Of a DNA stretch of 64,000 nt, positions 1 through 8,189 are shown one piece after another (within the stretch, counting starts at the first letter, position 1; each line of letters starts with the position of its first letter). A program made the translations under genes and the position numbers. The notes under the pieces were generated by a model. The model was not told the origin of the DNA, made no database searches, and saw only the letters and a program-made list of their open reading frames with translations. Origin of the DNA: Mesorhizobium sp. AR07 (GTDB taxonomy: Bacteria; Pseudomonadota; Alphaproteobacteria; Rhizobiales; Rhizobiaceae). The stretch is taken from the NCBI RefSeq assembly GCF_024746815.1, contig NZ_CP080525.1, positions 6,132,501-6,196,500 of the forward strand, written 5' to 3'.

Positions 1-27
1 CGCTTCCGGACGAACCACGGCGTTCAT
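1..27 (-). CDS. 5' end of a gene cut by the window edge
   Basis: An ATG at 25-27 (minus strand) overlaps the TGA of the livM gene in an ATGA arrangement, and nine codons (MNAVVRPEA) run open to the window edge. The four-base coupling is the same as between the other genes of this operon, so a further operon member probably continues to the left. Too little is visible to name a product. Confidence 0.45.
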
Positions 28-995
28 AATGCGGAGCTGCTCTTGGCCGTAGCGGCCTTCGCCCGTTTGCCAAACCGTGGCCTGTCGCCGAACAGGCCGT
101 TCGGCCGGATCAGCAGGATGACGCAGAGCATGACGCCGATGGCGGCGATCTGCAGGGCGGCCGCGCGGGCCTGCTGCTCCGGCGGGAAAAGCACGCTGGT
201 CAAGGTGCCCGATCCTGCCCATATCGCCCAGACCAGGATGCTGCCGATAACCGCGCCGAGATTGCTGCCCGAGCCGCCGACAATCAGCATCACCCAGACC
301 TGGAAGGTCAGGATCGGCAGGTAATTGTCCGGCGCGATGAAGCCGGTGAAATGCGCCTGCAGCGCACCGGCCAGCGCCATGATGGCGCCGCCGACGGCAA
401 AGGCCTGGACGCGGTAGAAGCGCGCGCTCTTGCCCAGCGAGATCGCCGCCCGCTCGTCCTCGCGCAGCGCCTTCAGCACCCGGCCCCATGGGCTGCGCGA
501 CAGGTGCTCCAAAGCGAGATAGACGATCAGGGTCACCGCCGAAACAACCGCAAGGTTGGACAGGTTGAACAGCAGCGGCGTCTCGGCGAGGCTGCCGAAG
601 GGGCGCGGGATGAAGCCGATGCCGAACGGGCCGCCGGTCAATCTCTGCGCGTTGAGCGCGATCAACTGCACGACGACGGCAACACCGAACGTGGTGATCG
701 CCAGGTAGTCGGATCGCAGCCGCAGCGTCGCCATGCCGGTGAGTGCTGCGGCGATGCCGCCGACGACCATGGCGCCGAGCCAGCCGACGAGGATCGGCAG
801 GCCGAAGCCACCCAGCCGCGCGGCATCGTCCGGTGTGGTCAGCAGCGCCGAGGTATAGGCGCCGATGGCGACGAAGCCGGCGAGGCCGACATTGAACAGG
901 CCGGTCAGTCCCCACTGCAGGTTGAGCCCCAGCGTGACCAGCGAAAAGATCAGCGCGGTGGTCAGGAAGAAGGCGCCGTAGCCGAGCAGGTCCAT
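24..995 (-). CDS. Branched-chain-amino-acid-type ABC transporter permease (LivM family)
   Basis: Inner-membrane permease of 323 residues, mostly hydrophobic with about eight to ten membrane segments. It has LivM-type features: the cytoplasmic loop GRVLKALREDERAA near residue 195, the segment VMLIVGGSGSNLGAVIGS near 245, and the C-terminal IRPNGLFGDRPRFGKR. I start it at the ATG at 995, which overlaps the TGA of livH (TGATG); the longer open frame upstream is only antisense or frame noise. It pairs with the LivH permease and two ATPases in one operon. HAAT-family transporters carry amino acids, amides or aromatic acids, so the substrate cannot be read from this protein. Confidence 0.93.
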   Translation of the reverse strand: MDLLGYGAFFLTTALIFSLVTLGLNLQWGLTGLFNVGLAGFVAIGAYTSALLTTPDDAARLGGFGLPILVGWLGAMVVGGIAAALTGMATLRLRSDYLAITTFGVAVVVQLIALNAQRLTGGPFGIGFIPRPFGSLAETPLLFNLSNLAVVSAVTLIVYLALEHLSRSPWGRVLKALREDERAAISLGKSARFYRVQAFAVGGAIMALAGALQAHFTGFIAPDNYLPILTFQVWVMLIVGGSGSNLGAVIGSILVWAIWAGSGTLTSVLFPPEQQARAAALQIAAIGVMLCVILLIRPNGLFGDRPRFGKRAKAATAKSSSAL

Positions 996-1903
996 CAGCG
1001 TTCCCTCACACCAAAAAGGCCGATCGGCCGCACAAACAGCACCGCCATCAGGATGATGAAGGAGACAGCGGCGCGCCATTCGGCGCCGATCAGCTGCACC
1101 GCGCCCGCTTCGGCGAGCCCGATGATCAGGCCGCCGAGGACCGCACCGGGGATGCTGCCGATGCCGCCCAGAATGGCGGCGGCGAACATCGGCAGCAGCA
1201 TGTCGAAGCCCATGAACGGGCGGATCTGCACCAGAATGCCGATCATCACGCCGGCCACGCAGGCCAGCGCCCCGCCGATGATCCAGGCGACGCGCACCAC
1301 ACTGGCGACGTCGATGCCGACGATGCGGGCCAGTGCCGCATTCTGGCTCAAGGCCTGCATCGAGCGGCCGGTTTGCGTGCGTGTCATCAACAGATGCACG
1401 CCGAGCACCAGCACGGCGGTCAGCAGCAGCAAGGCGATCTGGTCGGGCGTGATGCGGATGCCGAAGCCGACCGGCATGGCGATCTGGATCGCCCGGCTGA
1501 AATAGGTCGGGCGCGAGGTGAAGGTGAATTCGAGCAGGCTTCTGAGCGCCATCGAGGCGCCGAAACTCGCCATCACCACGATGATCGCCTGGCCCTGCGA
1601 GCGCAGTCGCGCAAACAGCAGCTTGTCGAGCAGCAGTGCCAGGAGCGCGGTAAATGCCATGCCGATGATCAACGCGACAAGGAGCGGCCAGCCGAAGGAC
1701 AGCGGTGCGATCGGCGCCACCTTGCCGACTGTCGCGCCGATGGCGCTGACGACGGCCAGCGTCGCGTAGCTGCCCCAGGCCATGAAGTCGCCATGGGCGA
1801 AGTTGGAGAAGCGCAGGATCGAATAGGTGAGCGTCACGCCGATGGCGCCGAGGCCGATCATCGAACCGGTCAAAAGCCCGTCGACGACGAATTGCAGGTT
1901 CAT
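995..1903 (-). CDS. Branched-chain-amino-acid-type ABC transporter permease (LivH family)
   Basis: A 302-residue hydrophobic permease starting MNLQFVVDGLLTGSMIGLGA, with the LivH hallmarks ILRFSNFAHGDFMAWG near residue 35, TGRSMQALSQNAALARIVGID near 185, and GGIGSIPGAVLGGLIIG near 235. It forms the membrane channel with LivM. The ATG at 1903 overlaps the stop of the upstream LivF gene (ATGA), which fixes the start; a 30-residue longer reading frame is not needed. Operon order on the minus strand is livG, livF, livH, livM. Confidence 0.93.
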   Translation of the reverse strand: MNLQFVVDGLLTGSMIGLGAIGVTLTYSILRFSNFAHGDFMAWGSYATLAVVSAIGATVGKVAPIAPLSFGWPLLVALIIGMAFTALLALLLDKLLFARLRSQGQAIIVVMASFGASMALRSLLEFTFTSRPTYFSRAIQIAMPVGFGIRITPDQIALLLLTAVLVLGVHLLMTRTQTGRSMQALSQNAALARIVGIDVASVVRVAWIIGGALACVAGVMIGILVQIRPFMGFDMLLPMFAAAILGGIGSIPGAVLGGLIIGLAEAGAVQLIGAEWRAAVSFIILMAVLFVRPIGLFGVRER

Positions 1904-2667
1904 GCCGCGCCTCCCTTCCCAGCGTGCAATGTCTTTTCTGCCTTGAGGGGGCGCTGGCCAAGATAGAGTTCGGCGACCACCGGGTCGTTCCACAATTCGG
2001 AGGCGACGCCTTGGTGCCGGTCCTTGCCTTCGACCAGCACATAGGCGCGGTCGCCGATGGCAAGCGCTGCCTTGGCGTTCTGTTCAACCAGCAGGATGGT
2101 GACGCCGGACTTGCGGATACCGGCCAGCATCTCGAACACCATCGAGACGAATTTCGGCGCCAGCCCGGCCGACGGCTCGTCGAGCACCAGCACCTTGGGG
2201 TGGACGATCAGCGCCCGTGCGACGGCGAGCATCTGCCGCTGTCCGCCTGAGAGGTTGCCGGCGGGGGTCCGGCGCTGGCGGACGAGGTCGGGGAAGGCGA
2301 CATACATCTCCTCGATGCGGGCCGGGATTTCGCGCCGCTCGAGGATGCCGCAAGCGACCTTCAAATTGTCCTCGACCGACATCAGCGGGAAGATGTTTTC
2401 GGTTTGCGGAACGAAGGCCAGGCCAAGCCGCACCATGGTATGGGCGGGCGCGGCGGTAATGTCTTTTCCGTCCAGAAACACCGTGCCGCCGGTGATCGGG
2501 ACGAGGCCGGCAATGGCCTTGATGAAGCTCGACTTACCGGCGCCGTTGGGACCGAGCACGACGACGATCTCGCCTTTGCTGACGGTGATAGAGGCGCCGC
2601 GCACGATCGGTACGCCGGGCTCGTAACCGGCTTCCAGATCGCGGACGTCGAGGACGGTCTCGCTCAT
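1900..2667 (-). CDS. ABC transporter ATP-binding protein (LivF family)
   Basis: Cytoplasmic ATPase of 255 residues energising the LivH/LivM permease. Visible motifs: Walker A GPNGAGKS at 39-46, signature LSGGQ at 139-143, Walker B VLVLDEP at 159-165, and the H-loop region LLVEQNAKAAL, where the usual His is replaced by the Gln/Asn typical of LivF. The start at 2667 (MSETVLDVRD) overlaps the end of livG by four bases. The C-terminal tail LYLGQRPLKAEKTLHAGKGGAA runs past the usual LivF end by about 15 residues. Confidence 0.93.
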   Translation of the reverse strand: MSETVLDVRDLEAGYEPGVPIVRGASITVSKGEIVVVLGPNGAGKSSFIKAIAGLVPITGGTVFLDGKDITAAPAHTMVRLGLAFVPQTENIFPLMSVEDNLKVACGILERREIPARIEEMYVAFPDLVRQRRTPAGNLSGGQRQMLAVARALIVHPKVLVLDEPSAGLAPKFVSMVFEMLAGIRKSGVTILLVEQNAKAALAIGDRAYVLVEGKDRHQGVASELWNDPVVAELYLGQRPLKAEKTLHAGKGGAA

Positions 2668-3464
2668 GCCGTGCCTCCGAGATAGGCCTCGATGACGCGC
2701 GGGTCGCGGGCGACCTGTTCCGCCGTGCCTTCGCTGAGCAACTGGCCGCTCGCCATGACGAGGACCCGATGGCAGAGCCGCGTCACCATGTCGATGTTGT
2801 GCTCGATCAGCAGGAAGGTGATGCCGCGGGCGTTGATGTCGCGGATGCGGTCTATGATGACTTCGAGCAGCGTCGCGTTGACACCCGCCGCCGGTTCGTC
2901 GAGCAGGATGATCGCCGGATCGGCCATCATGACGCGGGCGAGTTCGAGCAGCTTGCGCTGGCCGCCGGACAGCACGCGGGCCGGCTCCTGCGCGAGGTGG
3001 GTGAGGGTGACCAACTCCAGCAGTTCCAGCGCCTTTGCCCTGGCCGCTCTCTCCTGCGCCGCCACGCGCCACGGCGTGACGAAGTTGGCAAGCAGCTTTT
3101 CTCCGGCCTGGTCCTGCGCCGCCAGCATGATGTTTTCGATCAGCGTCAGGTTGGGCAACGGCCTCGGGATCTGGAAGGTGCGGCCAAGACCGCGGCCGAT
3201 GCGCAGATGCGCGGCTTCCCCCGAAACGCGCGTGCAGTTGAGCAGGATATCGCCGCTGGTCGGCAGGATGCTGCCGGCGAGCAGATCGAACATCGTCGTC
3301 TTGCCGGCGCCGTTCGGCCCGATCAGGCCAAGGATTTCTCCCGCCCTGACATCGAACGAGACGTCGTTGACGGCGACAAGCCCGCCGAACCGCCTGACGA
3401 CGTTCCTTGCCGTCAGAACCGGCGCGCGGGTCTCCTGCCCTTGCCGTTCGGCTGTCTCGCTCAT
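2664..3464 (-). CDS. ABC transporter ATP-binding protein (LivG family)
   Basis: A 266-residue ATPase with Walker A GPNGAGKT at 49-56, signature LSGGQ at 165-169, Walker B ILLDEPAAG near 187, and LLIEHNIDMV with the H-loop His. The FQIPRPLPNLT segment near 98-108 and the C-terminal VIEAYLGG are LivG traits. I chose the ATG at 3464 (MSETAERQ), preceded by AGAGGG; the upstream extension to 3620 would run through the intergenic region and antisense to the GntR start. First gene of the minus-strand liv operon; its promoter must lie in 3465-3591, shared with the divergent GntR gene. Confidence 0.92.
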   Translation of the reverse strand: MSETAERQGQETRAPVLTARNVVRRFGGLVAVNDVSFDVRAGEILGLIGPNGAGKTTMFDLLAGSILPTSGDILLNCTRVSGEAAHLRIGRGLGRTFQIPRPLPNLTLIENIMLAAQDQAGEKLLANFVTPWRVAAQERAARAKALELLELVTLTHLAQEPARVLSGGQRKLLELARVMMADPAIILLDEPAAGVNATLLEVIIDRIRDINARGITFLLIEHNIDMVTRLCHRVLVMASGQLLSEGTAEQVARDPRVIEAYLGGTA

Positions 3465-3512
3465 CAAACCCTCTGGCCGGAGACGATCGTTGCCGTCTCC
3501 TGATTTTTGATT

Positions 3513-3537
3513 TGTGATCACACTTGCTTTGATCACG
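3513..3537. promoter_or_regulatory. Candidate GntR operator in the divergent promoter
   Basis: The perfect 10-base palindrome TGTGATCACA (3513-3522) is followed 15 bases later (centre to centre) by a second GATCAC half-element (3528-3537, TTTGATCACG). It lies between the start of the liv operon (3464, minus) and the GntR start (3592, plus), where an autoregulating GntR protein would be expected to bind. The palindrome is seen; the binding is inferred. Confidence 0.4.
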
Positions 3538-3591
3538 CTATTCGGCTTTAATTTCGTCCGCAAGCCGAAAACCGGCCGAGAACGGAATTCC

Positions 3592-4323
3592 ATGCAAAAG
3601 GCTGCCATCGAAAAGAACAACGAGGCGATCGCGGCCCAGCTTGCGCCGGTCGGCCGCGAGACCGTGCTGGATCGTGTCTATTCGGAGCTGCGCCGTGCTC
3701 TGATCGGGGGCCTATTCGAGCCAAGCCAGGTGCTGACCATCCGTGGCCTCGCCGATGCGCTGGTCACGTCGACCATGCCGGTACGCGAGGCGCTCGGCCG
3801 GCTGATCACAGAAAAGGCGCTGGAGGCGCTGCCCAATCGTTCGGTGCGGGTGCCCCCGATCACGCTGGATCGCCTCGACGATCTCTTGCGGGCCCGCATC
3901 CTGATCGAGGGCGAGGCCATCGCGCTGGCCGCCGCCCGCATGGGGCCGCGCCAGATCGCCACCATCGAGACCATTCTCGGCGAATGGGACGAGATGCGGG
4001 CGCTGAAGCACAAGAAGGATGTCGATCGTGAAGTGACGCTCAACCAGAGCTTTCACTTCGAGATCTACCGTTCGTGTGGTTCGGCCGTGCTGATCCCGAT
4101 GATCGAGAGCCTGTGGCTGCAATCGGGCCCCTGCATCCGCGTCGCCATCTACGCCTTCTCGGAGGCCGGCGAGGTCGATACCGCCCAGTATCACCGCCGC
4201 ATCGTCACGGCACTGGCCACGCAGGATGCGCAGTCCGCGCGCGAGTCTCTGGTCGCCGACATCAGCCGGCCCTTCACCTTCCTGCGCAGCAAGCTGCAAT
4301 CCGCCGCGAAAGACCAGACATGA
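3592..4323 (+). CDS. GntR-family transcriptional regulator (FCD subfamily)
   Basis: A 243-residue regulator: winged HTH in the first 90 residues (VLDRVYSELRRALIGG then TIRGLADALVTSTMPVREALGRL) and an FCD effector domain after about residue 100, with the metal- or ligand-site style residues RARILIEGEA, NQSFHFEIYR and YHRRIVTAL. FCD proteins usually bind an organic acid and repress or activate the adjacent catabolic genes. I prefer the ATG at 3592 (MQKAAIEK) to the 78-base longer frame from 3514, which would overlap the palindromic operator. It is coupled by ATGA to the DUF3830 gene, so regulator and enzymes are co-transcribed. Confidence 0.88.
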   Translation: MQKAAIEKNNEAIAAQLAPVGRETVLDRVYSELRRALIGGLFEPSQVLTIRGLADALVTSTMPVREALGRLITEKALEALPNRSVRVPPITLDRLDDLLRARILIEGEAIALAAARMGPRQIATIETILGEWDEMRALKHKKDVDREVTLNQSFHFEIYRSCGSAVLIPMIESLWLQSGPCIRVAIYAFSEAGEVDTAQYHRRIVTALATQDAQSARESLVADISRPFTFLRSKLQSAAKDQT

Positions 4324-4802
4324 CCTCCATCAGGATCACCGAGCCGCGCTCGCAGCTTTCCGTCACGGCGCTGCTGTTGCCGGAGAAGGCGCCGGAAAAC
4401 GCTGCCTTCCTCAAGGCATATCTTAGCGCGCCACGCATCGTCCCGGGCATCCATGCAATGTGGACAGGGCCGGAAATCTCCTGTCCGGTTCCGGCTGCCG
4501 ATCTCGAGGGCCAGCCCTATGCCAGGCCCTTGCCGGCGGAGAACGCGACGCTGACGCCGCAGCCGGGCGACATCGTGCTGTCCTATGTGCCGCCGCGCAT
4601 GTGGGGCGGCAATCCCAACGCGATCTTCGACATCGGCCTCTATTACGGGCAGGGCGCACGGCTCCTGTTCCCGATCGGCTGGCTCGCCGGCAGCGTGGTG
4701 GCACAGGTGCTTGCCGACGAGCGCGACCGGTTCGCCGCCGCCTGCGGCGTCATCCGCCGCAACGGCGCTTGCGACGTCACTTTCAGCCTGGTGGAGGCCT
4801 GA
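4320..4802 (+). CDS. DUF3830 family protein
   Basis: A 160-residue protein matching DUF3830, a family with a cyclophilin-like fold and no established reaction. Family-like segments are PENAAFLKAYLSAP (alpha-helical start), GPEISCPVP, the GDIVLSYVPPRMWGG strand-turn, IFDIGLYYGQGARLLFPIGWLAGSVVAQV and a C-terminal beta strand. No signal peptide. The start overlaps the GntR stop (ATGA) and the stop is directly followed by the next gene, so it belongs to the operon of GntR, DUF3830, TIGR04076, aldo/keto reductase and SnoaL genes. Genes of this family often sit beside transporters and amidases, but I do not assign a function. Confidence 0.8.
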   Translation: MTSIRITEPRSQLSVTALLLPEKAPENAAFLKAYLSAPRIVPGIHAMWTGPEISCPVPAADLEGQPYARPLPAENATLTPQPGDIVLSYVPPRMWGGNPNAIFDIGLYYGQGARLLFPIGWLAGSVVAQVLADERDRFAAACGVIRRNGACDVTFSLVEA

Positions 4803-5156
4803 ATGGCCGACGACGGTTTCGAACTCTTCGATCTTCGCGTCGAGGCGGTCATTCCCGAAGGCAAGCCGATCTACTGCGGTGCCAGGGCCGGCGACTATTT
4901 CGAGTTGAAGGGCGAGATGCTGTCGATGCCGGCCGGTCAGGGTTTTTCGATCTATTCGATAGCGGCCGTATTGCCGCTGCTGGCCGCCAAGCAGCGTCCC
5001 ACCCACCCGAACGACTGGATGACCTCGGACGCCGAGATCGCTTGTCCCGATCCCCATTGCGCCAGCCGGCTGAGGATCGTCAGGACCGGCACGCGGCGAT
5101 TCAGCCATGCCGAGACCACGGCCGTGCCGCTGCCGAAGCAGAGAGACGACAAATGA
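4803..5156 (+). CDS. TIGR04076 family protein
   Basis: A 117-residue protein of the small TIGR04076 family. Seen: an N-terminal DLRVEAVIPEGKPIYCGARAGDYFEL segment (the family has a Cys followed by GD), a central IYSIAAVLPLLAAKQRP helix, and the C-terminal hallmark ACPDPHCASRLRIVRTG. Function is unknown in the family. It starts immediately after the DUF3830 stop, without spacer, and its TGA overlaps the ATG of the aldo/keto reductase. Its two-gene linkage to DUF3830 suggests a joint role. Confidence 0.75.
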   Translation: MADDGFELFDLRVEAVIPEGKPIYCGARAGDYFELKGEMLSMPAGQGFSIYSIAAVLPLLAAKQRPTHPNDWMTSDAEIACPDPHCASRLRIVRTGTRRFSHAETTAVPLPKQRDDK

Positions 5157-6208
5157 GAGCCAAGACCTTCGAACTCGGCCCCGGCTACACGATCTCGCGC
5201 GTCATTCGCGGCGGCTGGCAACTGGCCGGCGGCCATGGCGCCATCGACCGTCAGCAGGCGGTGGCCGACCTGATCGCCACCTTCGATGCCGGTATCTGGA
5301 CCTATGATTGCGCCGACATCTACACCGGCGTCGAGGAGCTGATCGGTGCGGCGCGCCTGCGGCTGGCCAGTGAGCGCGGCCTCGACGCCGCCGCCAGGAT
5401 GAAGGTGCACACCAAGCTGGTGCCCGACCTCGAACGGCTGGCCACCATCAGCCGCGACTACATCAGGGGCATCGTCGACCAGTCGCTGCGGCGGCTGAAG
5501 ACCGAGCGGCTCGATCTCGTGCAGTTCCACTGGTGGGACTATGCGATAGCCGGCTATGTCGAGGCGATGGGCTGGCTCAACGAGCTTCGGCTGGAAGGCA
5601 AGGTGCGCAATCTCGGCACCACTAATTTCGACACGCCGCGGCTCGCCGAAATCCTCGCCGCTGGCATTCCTCTGGTCAGCCAGCAGCTGCAATATTCGGT
5701 GCTCGATCAGCGGCCGGGCAACAGCCTTGCAGCACTCGCCGCAAACAACGGCGTCAGCTTCCTCTGCTATGGTTCCGTCGCCGGCGGCTTCCTCAGCGAC
5801 AAATGGCTTGACGTGGCCGAGCCAGCCACGCCGCTCGAAAACCGCTCGCTGGTCAAATACAAGCTGATCATCGACGACTTTGGCGGCTGGGACCTGTTCC
5901 AGCAACTGCTTCAGGCGCTGAAGACCGTCGGCGGCCGCCACGGTGTCGACATCGCCACCATCGCCAGCGCCTGGGTGCTGGAGCAGCCGCAAGTGGCGGC
6001 CGTCATCGTCGGCGCCCGCAACCAGGCGCATGCCATTGCCAATGCTGGTATCATGGATGTTGCGCTCGATGCCGAGGATCGGGCGCGGATCGCCGCCGTC
6101 ATCGCGCAAGGCACCGGCCTCGAGGGCGACGTCTACACGCTGGAGCGCGACCGCCACGGCCGCCACGGTTCGATCATGCATTACAACCTCAATGCGGGGA
6201 AGAAATGA
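5153..6208 (+). CDS. Aldo/keto reductase
   Basis: A 351-residue NAD(P)H-dependent oxidoreductase of the AKR superfamily. The catalytic tetrad is visible: Asp and Tyr in YDCADIYTGVEE, Lys in KVHTKLVPD and His in LVQFHWWDY. NLGTTNFDTPRL and the C-terminal AVIVGARN are cofactor-binding or family positions. AKRs interconvert aldehydes/ketones and alcohols; the substrate here is unknown. It is translationally coupled to both neighbours. The C-terminus DRDRHGRHGSIMHYNLNAGKK type tail is His/Arg rich and longer than in small AKRs. Confidence 0.88.
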   Translation: MRAKTFELGPGYTISRVIRGGWQLAGGHGAIDRQQAVADLIATFDAGIWTYDCADIYTGVEELIGAARLRLASERGLDAAARMKVHTKLVPDLERLATISRDYIRGIVDQSLRRLKTERLDLVQFHWWDYAIAGYVEAMGWLNELRLEGKVRNLGTTNFDTPRLAEILAAGIPLVSQQLQYSVLDQRPGNSLAALAANNGVSFLCYGSVAGGFLSDKWLDVAEPATPLENRSLVKYKLIIDDFGGWDLFQQLLQALKTVGGRHGVDIATIASAWVLEQPQVAAVIVGARNQAHAIANAGIMDVALDAEDRARIAAVIAQGTGLEGDVYTLERDRHGRHGSIMHYNLNAGKK

Positions 6209-6633
6209 GCGGCGAGCCCTCCCTGTTTTCACGCGCCAGCGCCGAAATCGTTGGCCTGCATCGCCTCTTCGTCGATTGGTTCGTCGCCGCGCGCGCCGAC
6301 AAGGCGGATTTCAGCCGATTCGAGCGCGTTATGGGCGACGGTTTCGCCATGGTCGCGCCGGACGGCCAGATCCTCGATCGCGACGCGGTTGTGGAGCATG
6401 TCCGCGCAAGCCGCGCCTCTTGCGATGACGGCTTCGCCATTTCCATCGAGGATATCAGGCCCGGCTGGCAGGACGCCGACACGATCGTCGTCCTCTATGT
6501 CGAGGCGCAGCTGCGCGCGGGCAAGCACAGCCGCCGGCAATCCAGTGCCGTCTTCACCACCAGTTCATCGGCGCCCAATGGCGTCGAATGGCGACATCTG
6601 CATGAAACCTGGCTGCAGGTGCCGGAACGCTGA
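6205..6633 (+). CDS. SnoaL-like / DUF4440 NTF2-fold protein
   Basis: A 142-residue protein with the NTF2-like pattern: an amphipathic N-terminal helix (ASAEIVGLHRLFVDWFVAARA), FERVMGDGFAMVAPDGQILDR, then strands FAISIEDIRPGW, TIVVLYVEAQL and the closing WRHLHETWLQVPE. Such small cone-shaped proteins act as isomerases, hydratases or ligand binders. It overlaps the reductase stop by four bases and is the last gene before the repeat-containing gap at 6634-6799. Confidence 0.72.
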   Translation: MSGEPSLFSRASAEIVGLHRLFVDWFVAARADKADFSRFERVMGDGFAMVAPDGQILDRDAVVEHVRASRASCDDGFAISIEDIRPGWQDADTIVVLYVEAQLRAGKHSRRQSSAVFTTSSSAPNGVEWRHLHETWLQVPER

Positions 6634-6639
6634 ACAGGA

Positions 6640-6748
6640 GCATCGGACCAAAAAGTGCGAAGCGGTTTTTGGACAGATCCGATGCGCAGACAAAGAGCTA
6701 AAGCATCGGACCAAAAAGTGCGAAGCGGTTTTTGGGCAGATCCGATGC
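6640..6748. repeat. Two tandem 46-base palindromic repeats (period 63)
   Basis: Copies at 6640-6685 and 6703-6748 each begin with GCATCGGA and end with its reverse complement TCCGATGC, around a core CCAAAAAGTGCGAAGCGG followed by TTTTTGG. They differ at only one base inside the 46-base unit (GGACAG versus GGGCAG). They share the AAAAGTGNGAARCGGTTTT core with elements at 20375-20423 and 29688-29731, but with different arms. They sit between the SnoaL-like gene and the binding-protein gene and could form stem-loops in the transcript. Confidence 0.85.
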
Positions 6749-6799
6749 GTAGACACAGAGACATGTAATCCAGTTCGTGTAGCTCAAAGGGGAACAACA

Positions 6800-8059
6800 A
6801 TGAGAAAGACGATACTCCAACTCACCACCGCGCTTGCTCTCGTGACGATGGCCGGCGCGGCACAGGCCGACGATTGCAAGATCACCGTCGGCCTCGTCAT
6901 GGAACTGACCGGCCCGGCCGGCGAATACGGCCAGGCCGGCGCCAAATCGGTCGAAATGGCCTTTCGCGACATCAATGCCGCCGGCGGCGTGCGCGGCTGC
7001 GACCTGACGACCGATACGCGCGACAGCCAGAGCCAGGGCAACATCGCGGTCGACGCCGCGACCCAGCTGGTTCAGGTCAAGAAAGTGCCTGTCATCATCG
7101 GCGGCATCATCTCTTCGGTGTCGATCCCGATCCTGACCTCGGTCACGGCGCCGGCCAAGATCGTCCAGGTGTCGCCGGCTTCGTCGTCGCCGACGCTGAC
7201 GGCGCTCGGCCGCGACGGCAAGACCAACGGCATCTTCTTCCGCACCATCACCTCGGATGCGCTGCAGGGCGTCGCCGCCGCCAAATACGCCATCGACAAG
7301 GGTTTCAAGAAACTGTCGATCATCCATGTCAACAACGACTTCGGCGTCAACATGGTGGCCGAATTCTCACGCGCCTACAAAGCGCTCGGCGGCACCATCG
7401 TTTCCGACACGCCCTACAACGAAAAGCAGTCGAGCTATGCCTCGGAAGTCACGGCGGCGATGGCCGGCGAGCCGGACGGGCTCTATCTCGTCAGCACGCC
7501 GGTCGACGGCGCCACGGTTGCCCGCACCTGGATATCGCAGGGCGGCGTGCAGAAATTCCTGCTCAATGACGGCATGAACAGCCCGGACTTCATCGAGTCG
7601 GTCGGCGCCGACTATCTGAAGGAGGCCTATGGCACGTCGTCCGGCACCAGCCCGACGGCCTCCACCGAGTACTTCATGAAGAACTACAAGGAATTTTCCG
7701 GCATCGAGCCGTCCAACCCGGCGGCCGACCGTTCCTACGATGCCGGCGCCATCGTCGGCCTCGCCATCGCCATTGCCGGCTCCGAGGAGCCGGCCAAGAT
7801 CAGGGATGCGATGTACAAGGCGGTCGACCCGGCCGGCACGCCGATCTTTGCCGGCAAGGAAGAATTCGCCAAGGCGCTCGGCCTGATCAAGGAGGGCAAG
7901 CCGATCCGCTACGAAGGCGTCATCGGCCCGGTCGCCTTCGACAAATATGGCGACATCACCGGCCCGTTCCGGCTTTGGAAGATCGTCGACGGCAAGGTGA
8001 CGACCGACGGTGAGATGACAACCGACGACGTCAACGCGCTGCAGGCGAAGCTTCAGTAA
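6800..8059 (+). CDS. ABC transporter substrate-binding protein (LivJ/LivK type)
   Basis: A 419-residue periplasmic binding protein. A Sec signal peptide covers residues 1-23 (cleavage after AQA), followed by KITVGLVMELTGPAGEYGQAG, the typical first strand of type I HAAT receptors, then KKVPVIIGGIISSVSIPI, IIHVNNDFGVN and GVIGPVAFDKYGDITGPF. The ATG at 6800 is preceded by AAAGGGGAAC. It is the only binding protein near the leftward livGFHM genes and most likely serves them, although it lies on the opposite strand at the end of the GntR operon. Ligand unknown. Confidence 0.92.
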   Translation: MRKTILQLTTALALVTMAGAAQADDCKITVGLVMELTGPAGEYGQAGAKSVEMAFRDINAAGGVRGCDLTTDTRDSQSQGNIAVDAATQLVQVKKVPVIIGGIISSVSIPILTSVTAPAKIVQVSPASSSPTLTALGRDGKTNGIFFRTITSDALQGVAAAKYAIDKGFKKLSIIHVNNDFGVNMVAEFSRAYKALGGTIVSDTPYNEKQSSYASEVTAAMAGEPDGLYLVSTPVDGATVARTWISQGGVQKFLLNDGMNSPDFIESVGADYLKEAYGTSSGTSPTASTEYFMKNYKEFSGIEPSNPAADRSYDAGAIVGLAIAIAGSEEPAKIRDAMYKAVDPAGTPIFAGKEEFAKALGLIKEGKPIRYEGVIGPVAFDKYGDITGPFRLWKIVDGKVTTDGEMTTDDVNALQAKLQ

Positions 8060-8064
8060 AACAA

Positions 8065-8102
8065 CCCACCGTCCGGCATCGCGATCGATGCCGGACGGTG
8101 GG
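8065..8102 (+). terminator. Perfect 17-bp hairpin after the binding-protein gene
   Basis: Left arm 8065-8081 and right arm 8086-8102 are exact reverse complements, with the four-base loop CGAT, six bases after the TAA at 8059. There is no run of T after the stem, so it may stop transcription poorly on its own and instead protect the transcript 3' end. Confidence 0.75.
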
Positions 8103-8189
8103 CCTGGTCCCGCATTGTCCACGGATGCGGACGACGTCGCCTGCACCGCAAGGGTTTGACCGGCGGGCGATCGTGATTAGGATTGGCCG

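Noticed and set aside
351..1505. 384-residue plus-strand frame over livH/livM
   Set aside because: Antisense shadow rich in Arg/Gln/Ala in GC-rich DNA, no family resemblance, while the minus strand has clear permeases.
24..2087. 687-residue minus-strand frame covering both livM and part of livH
   Set aside because: Only the last 323 residues are protein-like; the upstream part is a wrong-frame reading of livH. The true start is the ATG at 995.
6640..6748. CRISPR array
   Set aside because: Only two repeat units, each palindromic, with a 17-base spacer, and no cas genes.
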